A DNA stretch of 64,000 bases from an uncultured Bacilli bacterium. GTDB lineage: Bacteria; Bacillota_I; Bacilli_A; RF39; UBA660. The notes beneath the pieces were generated by a model. It did no database searches. It saw nothing but the letters and a program-made list of their open reading frames with translations, and was not told the DNA's origin. The DNA is taken from NCBI GenBank assembly GCA_934101115.1, contig CAKOPW010000001.1:1-64000 (forward strand), written 5' to 3'. The position numbers and the translations under genes are program-made. Below are positions 7,313 to 15,787 of this stretch, one piece after another (position 1 is the stretch's first letter; each line of letters begins with the position of its first letter).

Positions 7313-10304
7313 AATTACAGGCACTTTTTAAATCAATTGTTTTTGATTTTTGTAGACCATTGTATTTTGCGGTAAATGTAATTGAATAGTTAACTCCGTT
7401 TGCTAGAGTAGAGCAATCTATTTCAGTTCCATCTTCTTTTTTACAAACATAACTAATTGTTGAACTTTCAGTTACATCAGTTCCGTTTTCAGTTACTTTT
7501 ACTTTGTTTTTTGGACTTGATCCAAGAGAGTTAAAGTTTTCTAATGTTGAACAACTAGAACCTTTATATTCTATAACTAGATTATTGTCACTAGCGCCTT
7601 CGGAAACACTTATTGTTAAACCGTTTGATTGATTGTTCTTAAACTTTTGATATGAAGATTTTACTACAAACGATACTTTTGATGATGTATTGATATTTGT
7701 TGTAAATGTTGTATTCGTCGTAAATCCTAAGTCTGTAGTAACACCATTTGCAATCATATATACTTGGTAACCAAAACTTCCAAAAGTATTATTGTTGTAA
7801 GTTATACGTTCTTGTAAATATTTTTCAGCCCAGTTTTTATAAGCAGTTGAATTTGTAAAATATTCTCTTAAGTATGTTTCGTTAATAGCGTTTGGTGTAG
7901 CAGCGGCATTCCAAGTTAATGTTACAACGCCGTTGTTATTTGTAAATTTTAAATTACTTGGATCACTTAAAGTATCAAATCTATTAGAAATAGTAGTAGG
8001 TACAGTACCCTTTTTGAAATATTCAACACTTCTTAGTTCTTTTGGAGTAGCGTCACTTGCAAGTTCAAGCGGATCGGTTTCAAGCTCAATTTCAGCTTCC
8101 ACAATTCCACTAGGACGAGTAAATTTTGAGTTTTTAGGTATTATTCTTGTAACCAAAAATTTTGTAATTTCTCTTCTGGCTTTACTTCCTTCAGTTCCTT
8201 TTAAGTAATATTCTTTTGTTCTTTGAGGGTAGCCATACCATGTTGCGATAGCATAGTCAGGAGAGTAGGCAATAGTCCATGAGTCACCAATAATACCTTT
8301 ATATTCTTTCTTTAATGCGGAGTCAACAGTTGAAGTACCAGTTTTTCCAGCTATATCAGTTCCGCTTACAGAACCTGTTGCAACTTTACCACTGGTTACT
8401 GCATATTTTAAAATCATATTTATCATATAAGCAGTTTCTTCGCTCATAGCTGTAACTTTTTTAGGAGTAACTTTTATAGTATCTCCAGTTTCTGTATATT
8501 CAATTTTTGTTACTGAGTATGGTTCGATATAAGTTCCGCCTCTTGCAAATGTTGCATAGGCAGCAGCAGCTTCTAGTGGAGTAACTCCATCAAAACCTCC
8601 AATTGAGCATGTCTCTAGGATTGTTCCACTTGATGTTTCTGGCTTCCATCCTAAATTGGTAGCAAATTCAAGTTTTTGCTCATTTGTTGTTTGTTGGAAA
8701 GTATAAAGAGCAGGTATGTTTCTTGAAAAAGCTAAAGCTGTTTTTGCTGTGGTAACATGCATGTAATCATTATCCCAGTTTTTTATTTGTCCGCCACCAG
8801 TATATGTATAAGTGTCATCTATGACCGTTTGACCAGTTGACCAATTTAAATATTCGATAGCAGGACCATAATCCATTATCGGTTTAGCAGTTGAACCTGG
8901 ATGATGTCTTGCGCTTGTTGCATAATTTAAGCTTCTTTCTGTTTTTTTGTTTCTACCGGCACCAACAGCAACAATAGAACCATCTTCAACAGAAACAACA
9001 GCAATACCGGCTTGAGCAACATCGTTTGGCCATTTGTAGCCATTTTTATTTGTACCATCATATAACTCGTTGATTACATCTTGTTTTGCAGGATCTAAAG
9101 TTGTCCAAATCTTCATTGAAGTAGTATAAGGATCATCTCCGTCAGGATTAGCTTTTGTTTTAGTTCTCTCGATTACTTCTTCAACAACAGTATCAATGAA
9201 TCCTACGTATTTATTTAAGCTGCTTCCTTTTCCAATAAGTAAGCTTTCTACTGGAACGGATTTAGCTGTATCTCTTTCTTCTTCAGTAATATATCCATGT
9301 CTACACATTAGATTTAAAACTGTATTACGTCTTGATTCAGCATTTTTAGGATTAACATAAGGGTTATATGCACTTGGTGCTTGGAATAGACCAGCAATCA
9401 TGGCAGCTTCTCCTAAGTTAAGTTCAGATACATCTTTACCAAAATATGTTTTACTTGCTTGTTCAACACCATAAGCTCCTGAACCAAGGTTTGGAATATT
9501 TACATAAAATTCCATTATTTCTTCTTTAGTATATCTCTTTTCAAATACGAACACTGACAAATATATATCAGTAAATTTTCTAATGATACCACCAATACCA
9601 TGACTAGTTGTATCAGTTGCAGCATTCTTAGAAACTTGCATTGTTAGAGTAGAACCACCACCGGCATCACTTCTACCTAAAAGTTGTCCGAAAACTGCTT
9701 TTGAGAATCTAGCGATGTCGATTCCATTATGTTGAAAGAATCTTGAATCTTCTGTTGCAACAATTGCATCAACTAACACTTGAGGAAGTTGCTCATAGCT
9801 AACTTTTTCACGATTCTCTAGACCAAGTCTTTTAAATTCGTTTCCGTTTACATCATATAAAACGGTTGAGTTGCTTTTATATAATCTTTCTTTGGATACT
9901 TCCGGAGCTGTAATAATTATATAAACACAAAAGATAATTCCCAATGAGAATAATGCAACTAAACCAAGCATTATTATTATCAAAACTTTATCTTTTAAAG
10001 TTCCATACTTTAACTTTTTCTTAAATTTTTTCATATCGTCACTAATCACCATTTTCCTATTCTTAAAGAATACTTTAATTTTATCAATACCTTTATATTC
10101 TTTATAACTTAATAAATGCAATTCTTCATCTTTAGCAGTAGTTCTTTTTTTACTAGTGTTTTTCTTCTTTTTCTTTTTGCATATATTACGTTTATATTTT
10201 ATCAAATTTTTCTTTATATTAGCAATACGTTTTAGTATTTTGCTTTTCTTTGTATTCTTCTTTTTACGTTTCTTTTTCACTTGCTTTACAGTAGTCTTTT
10301 TCAT
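7311..10304 (-). CDS. Class A penicillin-binding protein (transglycosylase/transpeptidase)
   Basis: This bifunctional enzyme polymerises and crosslinks peptidoglycan outside the membrane. ATG 10304 is chosen because AAGGAG, inside the end of recU, precedes it. The protein has about 997 residues: a very Lys/Arg-rich cytoplasmic stretch (about 1-95), a transmembrane segment (about 112-140), a GT51 domain with EDSRFFQHNGID and GGSTLTMQ, and a transpeptidase domain with GSTAKP (SxxK serine), SRN (SxN) and GKTGT (KTG). The last 200 or so residues form extracellular beta-rich modules. The basic leader is much longer than in Bacillus PonA. It sits in the conserved recU-ponA arrangement. Confidence 0.93.
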   Translation of the reverse strand: MKKTTVKQVKKKRKKKNTKKSKILKRIANIKKNLIKYKRNICKKKKKKNTSKKRTTAKDEELHLLSYKEYKGIDKIKVFFKNRKMVISDDMKKFKKKLKYGTLKDKVLIIIMLGLVALFSLGIIFCVYIIITAPEVSKERLYKSNSTVLYDVNGNEFKRLGLENREKVSYEQLPQVLVDAIVATEDSRFFQHNGIDIARFSKAVFGQLLGRSDAGGGSTLTMQVSKNAATDTTSHGIGGIIRKFTDIYLSVFVFEKRYTKEEIMEFYVNIPNLGSGAYGVEQASKTYFGKDVSELNLGEAAMIAGLFQAPSAYNPYVNPKNAESRRNTVLNLMCRHGYITEEERDTAKSVPVESLLIGKGSSLNKYVGFIDTVVEEVIERTKTKANPDGDDPYTTSMKIWTTLDPAKQDVINELYDGTNKNGYKWPNDVAQAGIAVVSVEDGSIVAVGAGRNKKTERSLNYATSARHHPGSTAKPIMDYGPAIEYLNWSTGQTVIDDTYTYTGGGQIKNWDNDYMHVTTAKTALAFSRNIPALYTFQQTTNEQKLEFATNLGWKPETSSGTILETCSIGGFDGVTPLEAAAAYATFARGGTYIEPYSVTKIEYTETGDTIKVTPKKVTAMSEETAYMINMILKYAVTSGKVATGSVSGTDIAGKTGTSTVDSALKKEYKGIIGDSWTIAYSPDYAIATWYGYPQRTKEYYLKGTEGSKARREITKFLVTRIIPKNSKFTRPSGIVEAEIELETDPLELASDATPKELRSVEYFKKGTVPTTISNRFDTLSDPSNLKFTNNNGVVTLTWNAAATPNAINETYLREYFTNSTAYKNWAEKYLQERITYNNNTFGSFGYQVYMIANGVTTDLGFTTNTTFTTNINTSSKVSFVVKSSYQKFKNNQSNGLTISVSEGASDNNLVIEYKGSSCSTLENFNSLGSSPKNKVKVTENGTDVTESSTISYVCKKEDGTEIDCSTLANGVNYSITFTAKYNGLQKSKTIDLKSACN

Positions 10305-10308
10305 GTTT

Positions 10309-10869
10309 TTACTCCTTAAAATATATGTTATCCAGTACTTCAATATAATCGATTCTTGGTCTTATTCTTTTATTTATCACGTGTCCTTTTTCTTCTATGT
10401 AACTTAGGGGAATGCTTTTTCTTTTATTGGTATCAATAAATTCAAGAATATCACGACCATCAAGATAGTAAAAAAGACCATTCATCGCGATTATTAAAAA
10501 AGTAATTCCTCCATGAGATATAATTCGTTTCATATGTAAAAGTTGGTGTGGGTGTATATTATTTATAGGAAAAGAAGTATGATTATTAGTTTCTTTGGCA
10601 TCAAAATCAATATATTTTCCTTTATATATACCATTATAGTCTAGTGTAGAAGGAGTTCTAAAATATGCTTTAGTTATTATTCTTTCTTTTGCTCCATATT
10701 TTACTTCAGAAATGGTAATAGGAGTTGGTTTTTTATAAACTATAGCAATGTCTTCTTCTAGATAATATTCGTTGCTTTCATTAACTAAACTTTCTAGATC
10801 CATACCACGATTTGCATAATTGATATTCTTTTTAAATTCTGTCTTTTTATTTCCACCTGGATAATTCAT
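10309..10869 (-). CDS. recU: Holliday junction resolvase RecU
   Basis: RecU is the Gram-positive Holliday-junction nuclease for recombination and chromosome segregation. The protein has 186 residues. N-terminal NYANRGMDLESLVNESNEYY and the DFDAKET motif with its metal-binding acidic residues and Lys match the family. Its last codons (AAG GAG TAA) also provide the Shine-Dalgarno of the downstream PBP gene, coupling the two. The start ATG is preceded by AGGTGAAAC. Confidence 0.95.
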   Translation of the reverse strand: MNYPGGNKKTEFKKNINYANRGMDLESLVNESNEYYLEEDIAIVYKKPTPITISEVKYGAKERIITKAYFRTPSTLDYNGIYKGKYIDFDAKETNNHTSFPINNIHPHQLLHMKRIISHGGITFLIIAMNGLFYYLDGRDILEFIDTNKRKSIPLSYIEEKGHVINKRIRPRIDYIEVLDNIYFKE

Positions 10870-10885
10870 AGTTTCACCTTTAAAT

Positions 10886-10935
10886 ATTATATAATATATT
10901 CCAACATTTGCAAATTAAAAAATATTTGATATAAT
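10886..10935. promoter_or_regulatory. Divergent recU/engB promoters sharing one -35 box
   Basis: TTGCAA at 10908-10913 is its own reverse complement. On the plus strand it is followed by a 16-bp spacer and TATAAT (10930-10935) for engB. On the minus strand it is followed by a 16-bp spacer and TATAAT (10891-10886) for recU. Both -10 boxes match consensus exactly. The two promoters are therefore built symmetrically around one -35 hexamer and should compete for polymerase. Confidence 0.8.
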
Positions 10936-10965
10936 TGTTTCAATAAATGTTTTGGTGGTGAATAT

Positions 10966-11559
10966 ATGAAAATAGAAAGCTCAAATTTGGAAACAATTGC
11001 TGTAAGAAAAAGCCAATATCCAACTGATGAAAAAGATGAATTTTTATTATGTGGAAGAAGTAATGTTGGAAAAAGCAGTTTCATAAATACTATATTAGGT
11101 AGAAAAAATTATGCACATACTTCTGGTAAACCAGGTAAAACTCAAACTTTGAATTTTTATTTATTAAATAACAACTTTTATTTAGTTGATGTTCCTGGAT
11201 ATGGATATGCTGATGTATCTAAGGAAAAGCAAAGAAAATTTGGAATTATGATTGAAGAATATATAAAGGAAAGAAAAAATTTAAAATGTGTATTTCTTTT
11301 AGTTGATTTTCGTCATAAAGCTCAAGAAAATGATATATTGATGTATAATTATTTGAAATACTATAATATTCCTTGTGTAGTCGTAGCAACTAAATATGAT
11401 AAGATAAAAGCTAGTCAAAAAGATAAATGTGAAAAATCATTAAGGGAATCTTTGAAATTGGTTGAAGGAGATAAATTAGTGTTATTTTCAAGCGTTACTA
11501 AAAAGGGAAGAGAAGAAATATATCATATTTTAGATTCGTTTATAAATTCACAAGAATAA
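10966..11559 (+). CDS. engB: Ribosome biogenesis GTP-binding protein EngB (YsxC)
   Basis: This is an essential GTPase for 50S assembly, 197 residues and of family length. The G motifs are visible: G1 GRSNVGKSS (about 30-38), G3 DVPGYG, G4 TKYDK and a G5 region near SSVTKKG. GGTGGTGAA precedes the ATG. It is transcribed from the engB half of the shared divergent promoter and ends in a terminator whose 3-nt loop is the stop codon. Confidence 0.96.
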   Translation: MKIESSNLETIAVRKSQYPTDEKDEFLLCGRSNVGKSSFINTILGRKNYAHTSGKPGKTQTLNFYLLNNNFYLVDVPGYGYADVSKEKQRKFGIMIEEYIKERKNLKCVFLLVDFRHKAQENDILMYNYLKYYNIPCVVVATKYDKIKASQKDKCEKSLRESLKLVEGDKLVLFSSVTKKGREEIYHILDSFINSQE

Positions 11560-11575
11560 TTCTTGTGTTTTTTTT
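11549..11575 (+). terminator. Terminator overlapping the engB stop
   Basis: The stem CACAAGAA/TTCTTGTG (11549-11567) has the stop codon TAA as its loop and is followed by T8. Confidence 0.9.
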
Positions 11576-11607
11576 CGTTTTAATATATTATTATTGTAGG
11601 TGATGAT

Positions 11608-12216
11608 ATGAAAAACAAAGGATTTACTTTAGTCGAATTGCTTGCAGTTATCGTTATTATTGGTCTTATACTTGCAATAACGGTGCCAAATGCTTTTAAA
11701 ATAAGCAGTAAAGTTAAAACTAAAGCCTATAAAACAAAAATAGAACAAATTGAATCAGGTGCTGGTGCAACTTATGGAAATAATAATCTAGGAGTTGTTA
11801 GAACAAGTACTGGTAGATGTGCTTTTAAAGTTGATACTGATGATAATTTGGTTCAAGCATATTATGCGGCAAATGGAGTTATAAATGATGCTGGTTCTTT
11901 AGAAAAATATCCATGTATAAGAATGACAGTTCAAGATTTAGTAGATGCTGGATCGTTAGAATATGATCATAAAAAAATGTGTGATACATATAATTGTCCA
12001 AGCGATACTCAAACCAGAGCATATTATGAAAATGTTATTTTAAACCCAGTTGATGATTATATAATCAACACTTGTAATGTGTACATATATTATAAAAACA
12101 ATCGTGCATACGCGACTTTTGATAAAGTAACTTGTGATCAAAAAAGAGATACACCAGATAATGGACACGAGTATAAGAGATTATCTAAAAAGATAACATC
12201 TACAACTAAAAAATAG
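11608..12216 (+). CDS. Type IV prepilin-like protein
   Basis: This 202-residue protein has a class III (prepilin) signal: a short basic leader MKNKG, then FTLVELLAVIVIIG with Glu5 of the mature protein, continuing into a hydrophobic helix and the conserved Pro. Prepilin peptidase would cut after Gly5. The globular domain contains several cysteines (GRC, YPC, MCDTYNC, NTC, VTC) that could form disulfides. The PilB-like ATPase at 4738-7224 is the obvious partner. GGTGATGAT precedes the ATG. It stands as a single gene between terminators. Whether it is a major or minor pilin or a competence pseudopilin is open. Confidence 0.88.
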   Translation: MKNKGFTLVELLAVIVIIGLILAITVPNAFKISSKVKTKAYKTKIEQIESGAGATYGNNNLGVVRTSTGRCAFKVDTDDNLVQAYYAANGVINDAGSLEKYPCIRMTVQDLVDAGSLEYDHKKMCDTYNCPSDTQTRAYYENVILNPVDDYIINTCNVYIYYKNNRAYATFDKVTCDQKRDTPDNGHEYKRLSKKITSTTKK

Positions 12217-12237
12217 AAACTTGAGAAATTTTTGATT

Positions 12238-12266
12238 ATATGGTACCATAAGTACCATATTTTATC
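12238..12266 (+). terminator. Terminator after the prepilin gene
   Basis: The 9-bp perfect stem ATATGGTAC/GTACCATAT with a 5-nt loop is followed by TTTTATCTT. It separates the prepilin from der. Confidence 0.75.
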
Positions 12267-12286
12267 TTATTAAAGGAGGAAAAAGG

Positions 12287-13597
12287 ATGAGAAAAACAGT
12301 ATGTTTAGTTGGTAGACCTAATACAGGAAAATCAACACTTTTTAATAGACTTATAAATGAGAAAAAAGCAATTATTGCAGATACACCTGGAGTAACTAGA
12401 GATAGAATTTATGGAATAGTTAATTATAAAACAAAATCTTTTAGTTTAATTGATACGGGTGGTATTGATTTAACTGATGAGGTTTTTAATGACAATATAA
12501 AAATGCAAGCTGAACTTGCTATGGATGAGGCAGACGTTATTGTATTTGTTGTGGATGGAAGAGAAAATATCACTCAAAATGATCTTGCTGTAAGAGATAT
12601 GCTTTTGAGAACAAATAAAAAAGTAATTGTTGCTTTAAATAAAATGGATGATAAAAAACATGATGACAATATTTACGAATATTATGAATTAGGTTTTGAA
12701 AATATCATATGTATTTCAGCAGAACATAAAAGAAATATCAACGAGCTTTTAGATATGATTACGGAGGACTTCAACGATTATTCTACTGAAGAGGATGATG
12801 AAGTTTTAAAATTTGCGGTAATTGGAAGACCAAACGTTGGGAAAAGTAGCTTAGTAAATGCTATTTTGGGCGAAGAAAGACAAATTGTATCTGATGTTGC
12901 TGGAACTACTCGTGATTCAGCGGATTCAAGATTTACATATGATCATCAAGATTATTTGGTTATTGATACAGCTGGAATGCGAAAAAAAGGAAAAGTTTAT
13001 GAAAGTATTGAAAAATATTCAATTATTCGTAGTTTAAAAGCTATCGAAAGATGTGATGTTGCAGTTATCGTAATTGATGCTGAAAGTGGAATAATTGAAC
13101 ATGACAAACACATTGTTTCTTATGCTTTACAAGCAGGTAAAGCTATATGCTTAGTTGTTAACAAATGGGATACGATTAAAGATAAAGATTCTGCTATAAA
13201 AGAGTGGAAAAAGCGTCTTGATAACGAATTCCAATTCATTCCTTATGCTAATGTAGTATTTTTATCAGCTAAAACTAAGACGAGAATTCATACTCTTATG
13301 CCAGCAATATTAAAATGTTATGAATCCTATACTAAAGAAATAAAAACTAGTGTGTTAAATGATGTAATCAGAGATGCGGTTAGTTTACATGAACCTCCTT
13401 CATATAAAGGAAAGAGATTGAAAATATATTTTGTTAATCAAACCGATTCTAAACCTCCAAAATTTGTGTTTCATGTTAACAGTAAGTCTTTAGTGCATTT
13501 TTCTTATGAAAGATATCTAGAAAATAAGATAAGAGAATCGTTTGATTTGGATGGTAGTCCAATAATTCTTCAATTTAAAAACCGAGGTGAGGAGTAG
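12287..13597 (+). CDS. der: Ribosome biogenesis GTPase Der (EngA)
   Basis: This double-GTPase 50S assembly factor has 436 residues, the usual length. Domain 1 has GRPNTGKST, DTPGVTRD, DTGG and NKMD. Domain 2 has GRPNVGKSS, DVAGTTRD, DTAGMRKKG and NKWD. A KH-like C-terminal domain (about 350-436) follows. AAAGGAGG precedes the ATG. Its stop codon overlaps the GTG start of the next gene, so der heads an operon with the following genes. Confidence 0.97.
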   Translation: MRKTVCLVGRPNTGKSTLFNRLINEKKAIIADTPGVTRDRIYGIVNYKTKSFSLIDTGGIDLTDEVFNDNIKMQAELAMDEADVIVFVVDGRENITQNDLAVRDMLLRTNKKVIVALNKMDDKKHDDNIYEYYELGFENIICISAEHKRNINELLDMITEDFNDYSTEEDDEVLKFAVIGRPNVGKSSLVNAILGEERQIVSDVAGTTRDSADSRFTYDHQDYLVIDTAGMRKKGKVYESIEKYSIIRSLKAIERCDVAVIVIDAESGIIEHDKHIVSYALQAGKAICLVVNKWDTIKDKDSAIKEWKKRLDNEFQFIPYANVVFLSAKTKTRIHTLMPAILKCYESYTKEIKTSVLNDVIRDAVSLHEPPSYKGKRLKIYFVNQTDSKPPKFVFHVNSKSLVHFSYERYLENKIRESFDLDGSPIILQFKNRGEE

Positions 13598-14349
13598 TGA
13601 AAGATAAAATCATTATTGGTGTTTTAAGCGGAATAATTGTAGGCTTTTTAATAGCTATAGCAACCATGGCACTTTTTAATAATAAAAAGGAAAGTTTTGA
13701 TATCGGAGAAGCAGTAAAGCGTGAAAATGATTATGTTGTTATAAAAGGAAATAACACAACGACAAAAGTAGAAGACTCAAAAATAAATGTTGGTGATATC
13801 GTAAAACGCGAAAACAATACTACAACAATAATCAAGACAACTACTACTGTAACAACTACAAAAGTGTCTGAAACAGAAATTATAAATACTTTTGCTTCAG
13901 AATATGATCTTGTTTCTAAGAAAGTTGGTTCGGTTGATTTTAAAGAAAGTGCTAAAAATTCATTTATTAAAATAGTTGATTTTATATTTTATGATACAGA
14001 TATAAATGGGGTGCATTTTAAGGATTTAACTACAAAAAGTAAGATGACTATTATTAAATATGCTCTTTTACTTGATAGTAAAATAAATTCTTATTTTCCT
14101 GATTATAAACAAGAATTAGGTGAAAAATATAATTTAGCTAAAGATAAATTAATAAGCGAATATATGAACTCTTTAACATATGTTTGTTCTAAAAATGCTA
14201 CAGAATGTGAAACTGTTAAGCGTGAATTCAATGATTTAAAAGGTAAAATTTCTATTACATGGTCTAATTTAAAAGATGCATTTAAAAATGGTGCAAATAA
14301 AACGAAAACGTCTTTAGAAGAATGGTATAAAATATTTAAAAATAGCTAA
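13597..14349 (+). CDS. Single-pass membrane protein of unknown function
   Basis: This is a 250-residue protein starting at GTG, overlapping the der stop by one base, with GAGGTGAGGAG upstream. It has an N-terminal transmembrane segment (about 5-26), then a Thr/Asn-rich stretch with two copies of a short motif (IGEAVKREN, VGDIVKREN), then a helical charged domain (about 90-250) with two Cys near 205-213. It is probably anchored and mostly outside the cell. No family recognised. Tight packing between der and the metalloprotease gene indicates operon membership. Confidence 0.8.
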   Translation: MKDKIIIGVLSGIIVGFLIAIATMALFNNKKESFDIGEAVKRENDYVVIKGNNTTTKVEDSKINVGDIVKRENNTTTIIKTTTTVTTTKVSETEIINTFASEYDLVSKKVGSVDFKESAKNSFIKIVDFIFYDTDINGVHFKDLTTKSKMTIIKYALLLDSKINSYFPDYKQELGEKYNLAKDKLISEYMNSLTYVCSKNATECETVKREFNDLKGKISITWSNLKDAFKNGANKTKTSLEEWYKIFKNS

Positions 14350-14966
14350 TGAATATTGATGGTGATAATTTAGAAATTGTAGTAGAAAGAAAAAAAATTA
14401 AAAATATATATTTTAGAATAAATGAGAATAACGAAATATACGTTACTTGTCCTAAATACGTAACTGATCGAGAAATTATCAAACTTCTTAATAACAATAT
14501 TGATTCTTTAACAAGAATGTATAAAAAAGTAAAAAAAAGAACTACTGAAAAAGAAAGCGTTTTATATTTAGGAGAAAAAATTGATTATGTTTATCATAAT
14601 AAGGTTATCTTTGATAATGACAGGATTTTTGCTCCATCTATTGAAAAAGCGAATGAATATCTTGAGAAGAAGTGCTTAGATGTATTTCAAAAAAGAATGG
14701 ATTTATATACTCCTCAATTTGATAACTTACCAGAGTTTAGGTTGCGTGTAAGAAAAATGAAAACTAGATGGGGAGTTTGTAATCGAAAAAGTATGACAGT
14801 TACGTTAAATACTGAATTAATACATAAGAAGCCTTATTTAATTGATTATGTTATAGTTCATGAGCTTTCTCATTTTGAACATATGGATCATTCAAAAGCT
14901 TTTTGGAAATGTGTTGAAATGCATTATCCAAGATACAAGGAAGCTAGAAAAGAATTAAAAAGTTAG
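14349..14966 (+). CDS. YgjP-like zinc metallopeptidase (M48/WSS1-like)
   Basis: This 205-residue protein matches the YgjP (DUF45) family. The C-terminal half has KMKTRWGVCNRK and then VIVHELSHFEHMDHSKAFW, where HELSH gives the two zinc-binding His and the catalytic Glu, and HSKAFW the downstream His. N-terminal strands (about 8-90) are typical of the family. The substrate is unknown. Its ATG overlaps the last base of the preceding gene (TAATG), implying translational coupling. Confidence 0.88.
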   Translation: MNIDGDNLEIVVERKKIKNIYFRINENNEIYVTCPKYVTDREIIKLLNNNIDSLTRMYKKVKKRTTEKESVLYLGEKIDYVYHNKVIFDNDRIFAPSIEKANEYLEKKCLDVFQKRMDLYTPQFDNLPEFRLRVRKMKTRWGVCNRKSMTVTLNTELIHKKPYLIDYVIVHELSHFEHMDHSKAFWKCVEMHYPRYKEARKELKS

Positions 14967-14978
14967 GATGGATAAAGA

Positions 14979-15692
14979 ATGATTGAATCGGTAAATAATG
15001 AAAAGATAAAAAAATATTCAAAATTAAATGAAAAAAAATATCGTGATAAAGAAAATATGTTTATTGTAGAAGGTGAACATTTAGTTGAAGAAGCTTTAGA
15101 AAAAGGTATTGTAATTGATATATTTTCTTTAGAAGAAAAAGAAAATTCTATTCAAGTTAGTATTGAAGTTATGAAAAAGCTTAGCAATCTTTCTAATCCT
15201 CCTAAAATACTTGCTGTTGCTAAAAAAATTGAGGAAAGAAAAATTAATGGCAATGTTTTAGTTTTAGATGATATTCAGGATCCAGGAAATCTTGGAACGA
15301 TTATAAGAAGTGCAGTTTCTTTTGGAATAGATACAATTGTTGCAAGTAAGAATACGGTTGATGTATATAATTCAAAAGTTATACGTGCAACAGAAGGAAT
15401 GCTTTTTAAAATCAATTATCTAAAAAGAGATTTGGTTGAATTTATTAATGAAAACAAGGATGATTTAACGTTTATAACAACTGATGTTAGAATTGGCAAA
15501 GATATTAAAAATATAGAAATACCAGGTAATTATGCTTTAATTATGGGAAATGAAGGAAATGGAGTAAGTGATGCTGTCAGTAAACTTGTTCCCAATAAAG
15601 TTAATATAAAAATAAGTGAAAAGTGTGAATCGTTAAATGTTTCGATTGCTACTTCGATACTTTTATATGAACTTTATACAAGATTAGACTAA
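14979..15692 (+). CDS. SpoU/TrmH-family RNA 2'-O-methyltransferase
   Basis: This 237-residue SPOUT methyltransferase uses SAM to methylate rRNA or tRNA ribose. It has an N-terminal substrate-binding domain (about 1-75) and the C-terminal knot motifs: DDIQDPGNLGTIIRSA, IMGNEGNGVS and SEKCESLNVSIATSILLYE. It most resembles the Bacillus YsgA group rather than TrmL. It lies 12 nt after the metallopeptidase gene and ends the der operon at a terminator that overlaps its stop. Confidence 0.93.
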   Translation: MIESVNNEKIKKYSKLNEKKYRDKENMFIVEGEHLVEEALEKGIVIDIFSLEEKENSIQVSIEVMKKLSNLSNPPKILAVAKKIEERKINGNVLVLDDIQDPGNLGTIIRSAVSFGIDTIVASKNTVDVYNSKVIRATEGMLFKINYLKRDLVEFINENKDDLTFITTDVRIGKDIKNIEIPGNYALIMGNEGNGVSDAVSKLVPNKVNIKISEKCESLNVSIATSILLYELYTRLD

Positions 15693-15709
15693 TAAGTCTA
15701 ATTTTTTTT
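15684..15709 (+). terminator. Terminator after the SpoU methyltransferase gene
   Basis: The stem TTAGACT/AGTCTAA with an AATA loop is followed by T8. It ends the der operon just before the G-tract promoter. Confidence 0.88.
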
Positions 15710-15726
15710 ATGCAAAAATTTTTAGT

Positions 15727-15759
15727 TTGTCTTGAAAATCGGGGGGGGTATTATAAAAT
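15727..15759 (+). promoter_or_regulatory. Promoter with G8 tract, glycine-rich gene 1
   Basis: G8 (15741-15748) lies between candidate -35 and -10 elements. Pairings consistent with sigma-A are TTGAAA (15732-15737), 16 bp, TAAAAT (15754-15759), or TTGTCT (15727-15732), 16 bp, TATTAT (15749-15754). Either way the G tract is in the spacer, so gain or loss of one G would change -35/-10 spacing. The same element precedes the second glycine-rich gene. Phase variation is inference. Confidence 0.65.
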
Positions 15760-15787
15760 AAAAATAGGAAGATACGGAGATGTAAAA

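Noticed and set aside
10156..10407. Phe-rich plus-strand frame opposite the PBP leader
   Set aside because: It mirrors the Lys codons (AAA/AAG) of the PBP leader and has no start signal.
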